Assembly (NCBI GenBank): GCA_009823505.1
Contig: VZQC01002896.1
Coordinates: 2,397,465-2,461,464, forward strand
Origin: Rhizomys pruinosus
Lineage: Eukaryota > Chordata > Mammalia > Rodentia > Spalacidae
DNA length: 64,000 nucleotides
Direction of reading: 5' to 3'
Shown here: positions 33,581 through 43,307 of the stretch, in pieces
Layout: every line of letters begins with the position of its first letter
Numbering within the stretch: position 1 is the first letter of the stretch
The notes under the pieces: model-generated
The model's input: the letters and a program-made list of their open reading frames with translations, nothing else
What the model was told of the DNA's origin: nothing
Database searches by the model: none
Position numbers and translations under genes: made by a program

Positions 33581-34614
33581 TATGTGTATGAATGTATTGT
33601 CTGCAGGTAGGTTGGTGCACCCGTGTCATGCAATGCCGGGCAGAATCAGAAAGAAGGCGTCGGATTCCCTGGAACTGGAGTTAAAGATGGTTCTTAGCCA
33701 CCATGTGGGTGCTGGGAATTGAACCCGGTCCTCTGCAAGAGCAGTAGATGCTCTTAACTCTGAGCATCTCTCCAGCCCCCAAAATGTAAAAGTTTTATCC
33801 ATTTTCCATAATACAAAAAAGGAGAAATAATATGACTCCCTCCAGGATACAGATCCCATAAAAAACTCTCCACTCAGATCCCTCTGGGATAGGAGTCAAT
33901 TATTATTACTTTTTTTTTATTATATTTTTTTTATAGTGAGTGTCTGTCTGCCTGTAGGTTCGTGCACCTGTGTCATGAATGCCGAGGAGGTCAGAAGATG
34001 TTGGATCCCCTGGAACTAAGAGTTAAAGAATGTTCTAGCCTCACATGTGGGTGCTAGGAATTGAACCCAGGTCCTCTGCAAGAGCAGACGGTGCTGCTCT
34101 CTAACCACTGAGCCATCTCTCCAGCCCCAGGAGTCAATTGCTTATAACCAGTAACTCCTTACCGGACATGCTTAAATCTCTTCCTGACTGATAGACATGA
34201 GATCTCTTGGAGGGGTGCTTTTTATTCCCCAAAAACATCAATTAAAAACTGTCAAAGCCAGGCACTATACTAAATATCTCAAAAGGGCTTTTAAAACCTG
34301 GAAAACGCTCACAAAAGGTATACTAAGAACAAGAACTGTTCAAAATTGTATATAAACCACCCAGATCAAACAAAAATACCTTTCTTTACTGAAAAAAATC
34401 TTACTAAAAAAAAAATGGTTCTACCGGGTTGGGGCCTCCTCCAGCAGCCAATGGTGTCAGTAAAGAAAAAAACAGGTTGTCAAGCTGGGTGTGTGGTGCA
34501 CACCTGTAATCCAGCACTCGGGAGGTAGAGACAGGTGGATCTCTGTGAGTTCAAGGCCAGCCTGGTGCGTTCCAGGACAGCTGGGGCTACAGAGAGACTC
34601 TGTCTCAAAAACAC

Positions 34615-34648
<34 letters not shown>

Positions 34649-35399
34649 AAGAAAGAAAAACAGGTGTCTTAATCACAGCCAAAAGTCAGGCCCAATATAT
34701 CTATCAAGGCTACAAAGATATAAAAGGGCCATGGGTAAAAAACCCCAAATACCAAATGAGCCTCTAAAATAATGCCTCTCATCCATACCTTGGTGTATAT
34801 TTTACTTTTCAGATTGATATATAAATTTTTTTATTAATTTTTATTTATTCTGTATGTGTACAAATGTACTGTCTGCATGCAAGTCTGTGCACCCGTGTCG
34901 TGCAATGCCCGGAGGTCGAGATGATATTAAAAACAAAATTTTTTAAATTATTTTTGTGTGTTTTTGAGACAGGTCTCCCTATAGCCCCAGCTGGCCTGGA
35001 ACTCACTCTGTAGACAAGGCTGGCCTTGAACTCACAGAGATCCGCCTGCCTCTGCCTTGCAAGTGCATAGGATTAAAGGCGTACCCCACCACACTCAGCT
35101 AGTATTTTATTCTTTTTTAAAAATATTTTATTCTTAAAAGGACTTTAGTCTTCATCTGTTTATCTATTAAAATGTATTTATGATAGACTATTTCTAGAAA
35201 AACTCTAATGTAAAAGATAATAGGTATTTCTAACCATCTATGCCTGTGCCTACAATACAACCTATTAATGTTTGCTTAAAGTGCCTGTGCCTTTACTTTT
35301 ATATTTCATCAGTAGCATTATGAAAGGTACCCCTGGATGAGCTGCCAACCTATTGGAAGGAAAGCTGGGACTGACCTGAAAGTCCAAGGTGCCACTTCA

Positions 35400-35964
35400 A
35401 GAAAAGAATGGACTGTGTACTACCACCCACTCCTCCCTTTTCCTTCCTGAAGCCTAGGGGATACTCACTAAAGAGGAAATGTGTCAGAGACCATGGAGAT
35501 AGTTGTGAAATCACAACTATCACAGACTGGACTTTATTCCATCAACATAATTATATGTTCAGGCCTTTCCAGCCAAACTTGAGACTTTGGAGGTACAACT
35601 AAAATAACCATCTATGTTAGATTGGGCACAAATGATACCTGTATGTTTTGAGGAGGGAAAATGTTGCTTTTATGTCTGGGTTTATGGCAAAGCCCCTCTA
35701 TTATTTGTCTCCTGATCCCCAACCCTCTGAACACCTGGATGCTCCCTTTTTTAGGACATCTTCACCCTAGGAGTTCTTTTAACAATTGTTAAAAAAAAAA
35801 AAGTTAAAAAAAAATTGTTTAAAAAGTTTTCCCATTTGGTAAAAACCAAATTATAATCTTGCTTAGGTTGCAACGCAGAATGTCCTTGTCTGGTATCAGA
35901 CCATCCTTGAACGCCCTCTAAGAGGAATGTGACTGCCCCATTTTAATAAAAACAAAGGGGGAGC
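35400..35964 (+). pseudogene. Second ERV env remnant (copy C)
   Basis: Counterpart of 25690-26271. It has a 2-base loss at the Cys motif and six or more substitutions relative to B within about 35515-35605. The polypurine tract ends at 35963 and TGTGGGG follows. Confidence 0.65.
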
Positions 35965-36784
35965 TGTGGGGTTTAATATCTCATTTGGCTGGGGGGGCTG
36001 TGGATGGATGGGTGGTGAGTGGATGAGGTATACTTAGGGATGGACAGATGGAGGATGGATGATTTTGTGATTGTAGTTTGTGTGTGTGTTGTGTGTGTGT
36101 GTGTGTGTACAGAAAAGATAGCTAGATGAAATGGTCATTGGGGAGGATTAGTGTGTGATTGAAAGGGAGAGGTGAGTAAAAAGATGAATAATAGGCTAAG
36201 TGGGTGGTAAGAAGAATGGGTGGATGAATGATCAGCTCTCCTGAACCTACCTGAATGTCTTTGTCCTTAAAGTGCTGACTCTGCAAATACTCTTCTCTTT
36301 GTTCACAAAATAGCATAGCAGATATAAAGTAATCAGAATTGGAGCTTGAGAGATGGGCTCAGTGATAAAACATGGCTGCTTCTTGCAGAAGGACCCTGGG
36401 TCGAATCCCAGTGCCACACATGGCAGCTAACGTCTATAACTCCAGTATCCAGGGGATCCAACGCACTTCTTTGGACATTCTGTGGGCAATCTGACATGAC
36501 AATTGGTGCCTAATACAATGCAGGACATAACATTCAATACACATAAAATAAATAAAATTTAAAATCAGTAATAATCAGAATTTGAAATTCTAGACATAAG
36601 GCTAGGATTTGAAGTATCAGACATTGACATCATGGATAATGAACTGTAAAGACTTGACCCAGCCAAATGTAGGTGTGACAGACAATAACTGACATAAATG
36701 TAAACTGATTATGACCAAAAGTTATAATGTGGCAAACTATTTATGACTGAAAATTGACAAAAGAAGCAAATCCTTTGTCTGTGC

Positions 36785-36920
36785 TTATATTCCCTACATC
36801 CCTTACCCCTCCCCATCTCCACCCTCTCCTCCCTCACCCTCTCCTCCCCCTTCCCTCCCTCCACTCCACCCCACTCCACCCACTCCTAATCCCCTCCCCT
36901 CCTCTCCTCTCCTCTTCTCT
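36785..36920. repeat. Pyrimidine-rich simple repeat
   Basis: CTCC/CACTCC/TCTTC units mark the right end of homology between copies B and C. Confidence 0.85.
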
Positions 36921-36924
36921 TCTC

Positions 36925-37055
36925 TTCTCAAGACAGGGTCTCCCTTTAGTCCCAGCTGGCCTGGAGCTCCCTCTGTAGATCAGGCTGGCCTTGAACTCAC
37001 AGAGATCCACCTGCTTCTGCCTTCCTTAAAGGTGTGCACCACCACACCCAGCATA
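36925..37055 (-). mobile_element. B1 SINE
   Basis: Reverse B1 starting CAAGACAGGGTCTCCC in the pyrimidine tract. The middle is slightly deleted (CTTCTGCCTTCCTTAAAGG). Confidence 0.8.
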
Positions 37056-37129
37056 AATCCTCTTTTGAACATCAATGTATAAAAATCTGACTTGAGAACG
37101 CAGGATTTGGCAGAGATAAAGGCCACAAA

Positions 37130-37330
37130 ATTACAGGGATATAGTTTAGTTGGTAAAGTGATTGCCTAGCATGCCCATACTTCTGGATTCAGTGCCTGCC
37201 ATCACATAAAACTGGGCATAGTGGCACATTCCTGTAATCCCAACACCTGGAAGATGGAGGCATGAGCATCTGAAGTTCAAGGACATCCTCAGCTACATCA
37301 TAAATTTGAGGCCAGCTTAAACTACATCAG
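37130..37330 (+). mobile_element. B4-like (ID+B1) SINE
   Basis: An ID-type head (TTAGTTGGTAAAGTGATTGCC) is followed by an old B1-like part (TGTAATCCCAACACCTGG). Confidence 0.6.
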
Positions 37331-37336
37331 ACCTAT

Positions 37337-37392
37337 CACACACGCATGCACCCACCCACACATGCACGCACACACGCACGCACACACTCACA
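37337..37392. repeat. (CA)n microsatellite
   Basis: Imperfect CA/CG-interrupted repeat directly after the B4-like element. Confidence 0.85.
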
Positions 37393-37447
37393 GAAGTGCT
37401 TGAAAAAAATTCACATTGACAAGAGATACTTAGTTACATTTTGAACA

Positions 37448-37596
37448 ATTTTTTTGTTTTTTGAGACAGGACCTCCCTTTAGTCCCAGCTGGCCTGGAGC
37501 TCTCTGTGTAGACCAGACTGACCTTGAACTCACAGAGATCCGCCTGCCTCTGCCTCCCAAGTGCTAGGATTAAAGGCGTGCACCACCAGTCCTGGC
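37448..37596 (-). mobile_element. B1 SINE
   Basis: Reverse B1 of the ACCTCCCTTTAGTCCCAG type. Target-like AACAATT and AACAATTATTT lie at the flanks. Confidence 0.85.
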
Positions 37597-37632
37597 TTCA
37601 AACAATTATTTTACAAAGATTAAAATACTTGG

Positions 37633-37755
37633 GGAGGCCAGGTGTTGTGGCGCACGCCTTTAATCCTAGCACTTGAGAGGCAGAGGCAGGTGGATCTTTG
37701 TGAGTTTGAGGCCAGCCTGGTCTAGAGAGGGAGTTCCAGGACAGCTGCGAGTAGA
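37633..37755 (+). mobile_element. B1 SINE, right end lost
   Basis: Forward B1 from GGCCAGGTGTTGTGGCGC to GTTCCAGGACAGCTG, then an abrupt switch to a B2-like sequence. Confidence 0.8.
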
Positions 37756-37890
37756 GAGGTGGTATAGGGGTTAAAATGACTTGCTGTTTTGTTTTGTTTT
37801 TTCCTGGAGAACCTAGGTTCAATTCCCAGAACCCACATGGTAGCTCTGTAACCCTCTTCTAGCCTTCATGGATACTACACACATATCAAT
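37756..37890 (+). mobile_element. B2-like SINE, diverged
   Basis: AACCTAGGTTCAATTCCCAG and CACATGGTAGCTCTGTAACC identify a B2 body. The head is disrupted by a (GTTTT)n insertion. Confidence 0.65.
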
Positions 37891-37912
37891 AATAAAAATA
37901 TTCTGGCAATCA

Positions 37913-38174
37913 GGGGCTGGAGAGATGGCTCAGCAATTAAGACCACCGACTGCTCTTTCAGAGGACCCAGGTTCACTTCCCAGCACCCACATGGCGGGTA
38001 AGAACCATCTTTAAGCCAGACGTGGTGGTGCATGCCTTTAATCCTAGCACTTGGGAGGCAGAGGCAGGCAGATCTCTGTGAGTTCAAGGCCAGCCTGGTC
38101 TACAGAGAGGGTTCCAGGCCAGCTGGGACTATGGGGAGACCCTGTCTGGAAAAAAAAGGACAAAACAAAACAAA
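37913..38174 (+). mobile_element. Composite B2-B1 SINE, locus 2
   Basis: B2 head (GGGCTGGAGAGATGGCTCAG ... GTAAGAACCATCTTTAA) joined straight to B1 (GCCAGACGTGGTGGTGC ... AAACAAAACAAA). ATATTCTGGCAATCA at 37898-37912 and ATACTCTGGCAATCA at 38175-38189 form a 15-bp target duplication with one mismatch, around the whole fusion. Confidence 0.9.
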
Positions 38175-38204
38175 ATACTCTGGCAATCAAAACACTTGTT
38201 TATT

Positions 38205-38302
38205 GTTAGTTTGTTTTTGGTCTTCTTGAGAGAGGGTCTCCCTGTAGTCCCAGCTGGCCTTGAACTCATGGAGATCCGCCTGCCTGTGCCTACCAAGTGC
38301 AG
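38205..38302 (-). mobile_element. 5'-truncated B1
   Basis: Reverse B1 lacking the head. AATCAAAACACTTGT on the left recurs after CCAAGTGCAG on the right. Confidence 0.8.
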
Positions 38303-38359
38303 AATCAAAACACTTGTACAAATACAAATTGATAGTTTTTGAAGATTAAACTATTTTAT

Positions 38360-38478
38360 ATAGTAGCTATGTATATACTGCATACCTCTAATACTAGGAC
38401 TAGGAAGGCTGAATCAGGAGGATGGCAAGTTTGAGGCCAGCCTAGGCTACAGAGCAAGGTCCTGTCTGGAAAAAAACA
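38360..38478 (+). mobile_element. Old B1-like SINE
   Basis: Diverged forward B1: AAGGCTGAATCAGGAGGATG and GGCCAGCCTAGGCTACAGAG. Confidence 0.65.
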
Positions 38479-38577
38479 CATCACACCACACCACATCAAA
38501 TCAAACCAAACTTAAGCCAAGGGTTTGGGGGAAGAAACCAATAACCCCAGGATTTTACATAAAAGTAAGTAATAACG

Positions 38578-38702
38578 CTGGGCGTGGTAGTGCATGCCTT
38601 TAATCCTAGTACTCAGGAGGCAGAGGCAGGTGGATCTCTGTGAGTTCAAGGCCAGCCTGGTCTATAGAGTAACAGGGAGACCCTGTCTCAAAAAAAAAGA
38701 CC
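38578..38702 (+). mobile_element. B1 SINE with internal deletion
   Basis: Forward B1 flanked by AGTAATAACG. The GTTCCAGGCCAGCTGG block is missing. Confidence 0.85.
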
Positions 38703-38779
38703 CCCCAAAAAGTAATAACGTTAATAGTTATAAAAGGAATAAACAAGTTGAATGAAATCTTTTCAATAAAATATTTACT

Positions 38780-38924
38780 GGAGTGGGGTATGGTGGCTTA
38801 TGCCTATAATTCTAGGACCTAAGAAGCTGAGACAGGAGAACTGCTGTGAGTTCATGGTGCATGACCACATGAGCTATTTAGTGATCTCTAAGCCAGCCAG
38901 TAGTACTGTGCCTTAAAAAAAAAA
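38780..38924 (+). mobile_element. Old B1-like SINE
   Basis: GGGTATGGTGGCTTATGCC ... AGACAGGAGAACTGCTGTG ... A-rich tail. Confidence 0.6.
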
Positions 38925-38931
38925 GTCATAA

Positions 38932-39145
38932 TTGGGTGAAGAGATGGCTCAGCAGTTAAGAGCACTGGCTTCCCTTGCAGACGACCAGGTTCAAGTCCCA
39001 GTACCCATGTGGCAGCTATGAACTGTCCATAATTCCAGTTCCACAGGATCCAACACCCTCTTCTGCACAACATGGATGCACTTACATACATGCAGGCAAT
39101 ATACTTATGCACATAAAATAAAAATAATAAAATATTTTTAAAAAT
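38932..39145 (+). mobile_element. B2 SINE
   Basis: Forward B2 (GAAGAGATGGCTCAGCAGTT ... ATACTTATGCACATAAAATA). Confidence 0.85.
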
Positions 39146-39159
39146 TTTTAAAAATCATA

Positions 39160-39262
39160 AAAGAGAAAAACAAAGAAGGAAGGAAGGAAGGGAGGGAGGG
39201 AGGAAGAGAGGGAGGGAGGGAGGGAAGGAGGAGAAAGGAAGGGAAGGGAAGGAAAGAAGGAA
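39160..39262. repeat. (GGAA)n/(GGGA)n purine tract
   Basis: All-purine run on the plus strand, about 95 bases, following the A-rich tail of a B2. Confidence 0.9.
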
Positions 39263-39267
39263 GAAAA

Positions 39268-39386
39268 CCAACAAAATAGTTCACTGAGTAAAAGGGTTGG
39301 CCATGCAAGCCTGATGAAGAGAGAACTGACTTCTGAGTTGTCCTTTGATCTCTACATGAATGCATGATACACATGCTCCTGCACTC
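39268..39386 (+). mobile_element. B3-like SINE fragment
   Basis: AGTTCACTGAGTAAAAGGG, AAGCCTGATGAAGAGAGAAC and TTTGATCTCTACATGAATGC follow B3 order. Confidence 0.6.
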
Positions 39387-39542
39387 AGCCGGGCATGGTG
39401 GCACACGTCTTTGATCTTAGCACTCGGGAGGCAGAGGCAGGTGGATCTTTGTGAGTTCAAGGCCAGCCTGGTCTACAGAGTGAGTTCCAGGCCAGCTGGG
39501 GCTACAGGGACACCCTGTCTCGAAAAGACCAAAAAAAAAAAA
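39387..39542 (+). mobile_element. B1 SINE, young-looking
   Basis: Forward B1 close to the local consensus (GCCGGGCATGGTGGCACACG ... CTGTCTCGAAAAGACC). Confidence 0.9.
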
Positions 39543-39569
39543 ATTTTTTTTTCTCAAATAAATTAGTCA

Positions 39570-39658
39570 GTTTGGGGGCTCAAGATGCACCTCAGTGATA
39601 TAGTGAATGCTTGAGTAGCATGTGTGAAGCCTTGGGTTCTGTCCCTACCACTGCCCAA
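39570..39658 (+). mobile_element. ID-like SINE
   Basis: CACCTCAGTGATATAGTGAA ... CCTTGGGTTCTGTCCCTACC resembles the tRNA-derived ID core. Confidence 0.5.
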
Positions 39659-39710
39659 AAATAAAGGAATTGTTTGTATTATTCTTATTAAAATATTAAA
39701 AATACTTGCA

Positions 39711-39840
39711 AGCCGGGCGTGGTGGCTCATGCCTTTAATCCTAGCACATGGGAGGCAGAGGCAAGTGGATCTTTGTGAGTTCAAGGCCAGCCTGGTCCAG
39801 GACATCTGGGGCTGTAGGGAGACCCTGTCTCGAAAAGACC

Positions 39841-39871
<31 letters not shown>

Positions 39872-39898
39872 AACCAACCAAACAAACAAACAAAAAAA
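39711..39898 (+). mobile_element. B1 SINE with (AAAAC)n tail
   Basis: Forward B1 lacking ~15 bp after CTGGTC. The tail is A4-5C repeats. Flanked by ACTTGC. Confidence 0.85.
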
Positions 39899-39917
39899 CA
39901 CTTGCCTGGCTGTTAAA

Positions 39918-39963
39918 ATAATAACAAGGGATCAAAAGATCTTTTATCCCTTGTTGTTATTAT
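39918..39963. repeat. 46-bp near-perfect palindrome
   Basis: The central AAAAGATCTTTT is perfectly palindromic. Arms AATAACAAGGGAT and ATCCCTTGTTGTTATT extend it with one extra base on one side and a 3-base insert on the other. Not part of any SINE I recognise. Confidence 0.8.
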
Positions 39964-40010
39964 CTCTGAGCAAAAGAAAAAGGTTTTCTGGATAAAACAT
40001 ACCTACTTCC

Positions 40011-40293
40011 AGGGCTGGAGAGATGGCTCAGCTGTAAGAGCACTGACTGCTCTTGCAGAGGACCAGGGTTCGGTTCCCAGCACCCACATGGTGGGTAAGA
40101 ACCATCTTCAAGCTGGGTGTGGTGGCCCAGACCTTCAGTCCTAGCACTTGGGAGGCAGAGTCAGGCAGATCTCTGTGAGTTGAAGGCCAGCCTGGTCTAC
40201 AGAGTGAGTCCCAGGCCAGCTGGGGTGATAGGGAGACCCTGTCTCAAAAAACAAAACAAAACAAAAAACAACCAAAAAAACAAAACCAAAACC
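40011..40293 (+). mobile_element. Composite B2-B1 SINE, locus 3
   Basis: B2 head (GGGCTGGAGAGATGGCTCAG ... GTAAGAACCATCTTCAA) joined to B1 (GCTGGGTGTGGTGGCCC onward) with an A/C-rich tail. 39994-40010 and 40294-40310 match at 15 of 17 bases (AAAACATACCTACTTCC type), enclosing both halves. Confidence 0.85.
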
Positions 40294-40310
40294 AAAACAT
40301 TACTACTTCC

Positions 40311-40904
40311 TTGATATGTGGCTGTGATATTTAGAAATATTTGTGAGTTGCTATTTTTCTAGTTGTTTGGATTTTTTTTTAAGCAAAAATGTAGCTTTCT
40401 GTAAATATATTCACAGAACAAAAGATGACCTATGGTATAGGGAAAATTTGTGAAAGACACAGAAATGGAACAAAAAACTGAAGACTTAAAAAAAAACAAC
40501 AACAACCGAAGACTAGTTTGTTTGGTATTTGTGGTACTGGGCATGGAAGCCAGACCATGCATCTCCTAGGAAAGGAACCACTCTACTGCTCAGCTCCCTT
40601 CCAGCCTGAGGACTGGATGTCTGTTATACAGACAAGGAGCTTATGAAGGGCATCTCCAGGAGTTCTCGATTTCCATCTTTGAACTGTTCTACAGCCCAAT
40701 AAATTATACATGATGGACATAAATGCAAATTAATTGTGCATAAGTGTGTATTTTTTCTCCACCCACTTCAAAGGAAAAGAGTTTTTGTAAACTGATTTCA
40801 ACATTCCTGATATATGTGAATATAACACTTTAAATTCTCTTTTGAACTCATGGAAGCTTTCATTAATTAATGACTTAATTAACATCTTTGATCTAGATTT
40901 TTTT
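40311..40904. other. Mostly unique DNA
   Basis: No gene seen. 40515-40620 (GGTACTGGGCATGGAAGCC ... CTACTGCTCAGCTCCC) may be a reverse ID/B4 remnant. Confidence 0.4.
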
Positions 40905-41138
40905 TAATTATTTATTTTTTATGTGTATGAATGTACTGTCTGCATGTAGGTCTGTGCACCCGTGGCATGCAATGCCACGGAGGTCAGGAGAGGGTGTCGG
41001 ATTCCCCTGAAACTGGAGTTCTCCTGGAATTGGATTTATAGACAGTTCTCAGCCGCCATGTCGGTGCTGGAGATGGAACCCGGGTCCTCTGTAAGAGCGG
41101 TTGTCGCTCTTAACTGCTAGGCCATCTCTCCAGCTCCT
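40905..41138 (-). mobile_element. B2 SINE, 17-bp-duplication subfamily
   Basis: Reverse B2 with two neighbouring copies of the TCC(C/T)...GGA(A)(C/T)TGGA(G/T)T block at 41005-41040, diverged in the second. Confidence 0.85.
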
Positions 41139-41169
41139 GATCTAGATTTTTTAGATGTATGGTAGTCAT

Positions 41170-41425
41170 GATTATAACTTTTTAAAATTATTTTTATTTA
41201 TTTCTGTATGTGTATGAATGTACTGTCTGCATGCAAGTTTGTGCACCTGTGTCATGCAATGCCGTAGAGGTCAGAAGAGGGTGTCGGATTCCCCTGGAAC
41301 TGGAGTTCTCCTGGAATTGGAGTTTCAGACAGTTCTCGGCCGCCATGTGGGAGCTGGCGATCGAACCCAGGTCCTCTGTAAGAGGGGTCGGTGCTCTTAA
41401 CAGCTAGGCCATCTCTCCAGCCCCA
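41170..41425 (-). mobile_element. B2 SINE, 17-bp-duplication subfamily
   Basis: Reverse B2 containing GGAACTGGAGTTCTCCT then GGAATTGGAGTTTCAGAC. Confidence 0.9.
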
Positions 41426-41432
41426 TAACTTT

Positions 41433-41642
41433 TTTTTTTTTACATGTATGAAGGTACTGTCTGCATGTAGGTCGGTGCACCCATGTCATGCAATGCCTCG
41501 GAGGTCAGAAGATCATGTCGGATTCCCCTGGAACTGGAGTTAAAGACGGTTCTTAGCCGCCATGTAGGTGCTGGAAATTGAACCCCAGTCCTCTACAAGA
41601 GCAGTTGGTGCTCTTAACTGCTGAGCCATCTCTCCAGCCCCC
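41433..41642 (-). mobile_element. B2 SINE
   Basis: Reverse B2 without the 17-bp duplication. It abuts the previous element. Confidence 0.9.
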
Positions 41643-41664
41643 ATGAGTATAATTTTTATCCTTG

Positions 41665-41870
41665 GGGCTGGAGGGATGGCCTAGCGGTTAAGAGCGCTGA
41701 CTGCTCTTGCAGAGGACCTGGGTTCGATCCCCAGCACCCACATGGCAGCTGAGAAATGTCTTTAACTCCAGTTCCAGGGGAATCCAACACCCTCTTCTGA
41801 CCTCCGTGGCATTGCATGACATGGGTGCACAGACCTACATGCAGACAGTACATTCACACACATAAAAAAA
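41665..41870 (+). mobile_element. B2 SINE
   Basis: Forward B2 with A box TGGCCTAGCGG and B box GGTTCGATCCC intact. It faces the preceding reverse B2 over ~22 bp. Confidence 0.9.
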
Positions 41871-41879
41871 AAGTTATCC

Positions 41880-42025
41880 TTGCTGGGTGTGGTGATACAC
41901 CCCTTTAATCCTAGCACTCAGGAGGCAGAGGCAGGTGGATCTCTGTGATTTCTAGGCCAGTATGGTCTACATAGTGAGCTCCAGGCCAGCTGGAGCTATA
42001 GGAGGCCCTCTCTAAAAGGACAAAA
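41880..42025 (+). mobile_element. B1 SINE
   Basis: Forward B1 (GCTGGGTGTGGTGATACACC ... GGAGCTATAGGAGGCCC). Confidence 0.85.
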
Positions 42026-42039
42026 CTTATCCTTAAATA

Positions 42040-42335
42040 ACAGATAAATGTGCTATTGTAATATATGTCTATAACACCAGAATTCCTAGGACCAAGGCAA
42101 GAGGATTACAAGTTTGAAGCCAGCCTGGCCACCACAGGGAATTCTAGGCCAGTCAGGACTACATAGTGACAAACAAACATACATGTATCAATCAACCAAA
42201 TAAAAAGTATATATTGCTGGGCCTGTTAGTGCAGGCCTTTAATTCCAGCACCCTTCAGGCAGAGGCCAGCCTGATCTACAGAGAGAATTTCAGTCTAGCA
42301 AGGGTAATATAATGAGTCTCTAAATAAAAAAAGCT
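42040..42335 (+). mobile_element. Two old B1-like SINEs
   Basis: First at 42045-42170 (ATATATGTCTATAACACCAG ... GAAGCCAGCCTGGCC). Second at 42213-42325 (GCTGGGCCTGTTAGTGCAGG ... CTGATCTACAGAG). Both are heavily diverged. Confidence 0.6.
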
Positions 42336-42478
42336 GGGCGTGCTAGCGCATGCCTTTAATCCCAGCACTCAGGAGGCAGAGGAAGGCAGATCTCTGTGAG
42401 TTCAAGGCCAGCCTGGTTTACAGAGTGAGTTCCAGGCCAGCTGGGGCTACAGGGAGACCCTGTCTCAAAAAAGACCGA
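42332..42478 (+). mobile_element. B1 SINE
   Basis: Forward B1 near consensus, AGCTGGGCGTGCTAGCGC to CTGTCTCAAAAAAGACC. Confidence 0.9.
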
Positions 42479-42519
42479 ATAAATTAAAAACAAAGTTTAT
42501 ACCAACACATATTTTACAT

Positions 42520-42522
<3 letters not shown>

Positions 42523-42555
<33 letters not shown>

Positions 42556-42566
42556 TGTGTCTGTGT
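42523..42566. repeat. (TG)n microsatellite
   Basis: About 20 TG units with CTG interruptions near the end. Confidence 0.9.
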
Positions 42567-42569
42567 TTT

Positions 42570-42715
42570 ATGTGTATTTGAGACAGGATCTCCCTACAGC
42601 CCCAGCTGGCCTGGAACTTGCTATGTAGACCAGACTGGCCTTGAACTCACAGAGATCCACCTGTCTCTGCCTCCCTAGTGCTGGGATTAAAGGTGTGTAC
42701 TATCAAGTCTGGCAA
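42570..42715 (-). mobile_element. B1 SINE
   Basis: Reverse B1 (TTTGAGACAGGATCTCCC ... GGTGTGTACTATCAAGTCTG). Confidence 0.85.
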
Positions 42716-42768
42716 TATCTTTATACTTTTAAATTGCATACCCTAGAGTTGTTTGATAAACCAGTTTT

Positions 42769-43246
42769 TTTTTTTGTTTTGTTTTGTTTTTTAGACAGGG
42801 TCTTCCTATAGCTCCAGTTGGCCTGAAACTCATTCTGTAGACCAGGCTGCCCTTGTGCCCTTGAACTCACAAAGATCCACTTTTGCCTCCCTAGGATTAA
42901 AGGTGTGCACTGCCACACCTGGCTTAAAGATGGTTCTTAGGGGCTGGAGAGGTAGCCTAGTGGTTAAGAGCAGCGACTGCTCTTGCAGAGGACCCGGGTT
43001 CGATCCCCAGCACCCACATGGCGGCTGAGAACTGTCTTTAACTCCAGTTCCAGGGAATCCGACATCCTCTTCTGACCTCCGCGGCATTGCACGACATGGG
43101 TGCACAAACCTACATGCAAACAGTACATTCATACACATAAAAAAAAAAAAGATGGTTCTTAGCCGCCATGCGGGTGCTAGGAATTGAACCCGTCTTCTTC
43201 AAGAATAGTCGATGCTCTTAACTGCTGAGCCATCTCTCTAGCCCCA
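42769..43246 (-). mobile_element. Composite B2-B1 SINE, locus 4, split by a B2
   Basis: In reverse: B1 (42769-42924) runs directly into the reversed B2 head (TTAAAGATGGTTCTTAG ... CATCTCTCTAGCCCC). GATAAACCAGTTTT at 42755-42768 and 43247-43260 flanks the whole. A forward B2 (42941-43147) later inserted at the B1/B2 junction. Confidence 0.9.
42941..43147 (+). mobile_element. B2 SINE inserted at composite junction
   Basis: Forward B2 with AAAGATGGTTCTTAG on both sides (42926-42940, 43148-43162). Confidence 0.9.
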
Positions 43247-43307
43247 GATAAACCAGTTTTGTTTAAGTGCAAACTAATTATTGTTTTGTCTTAAAAATGA
43301 GGAGGGA

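Larger units (their letters stand above)
27250..36900 (+). repeat. Large direct repeat, copy C
   Basis: Collinear with copy A from about 6190 and with copy B to about 27066. Its SINEs mirror A/B: B2 (+) with B1 (-) 27396-27730, B2 (+) 28254-28440, B1 (+) 28452-28610, B1 (-) 28785-28930 and 29065-29220, B2 (+) 31648-31830, B1 (+) 32467-32605, B3 (-) 32785-32935, B2 (-) 33581-33779 and 33905-34130, B1 (+) 34485-34645, B1 (-) 34940-35098, B2 (+) 36340-36560. It joins the unique right flank through a B1 at 36925. Confidence 0.9.

Noticed and set aside
36754..36978. Pro/Leu/Ser-rich open frame
   Set aside because: Translation of a pyrimidine simple repeat running into a B1.
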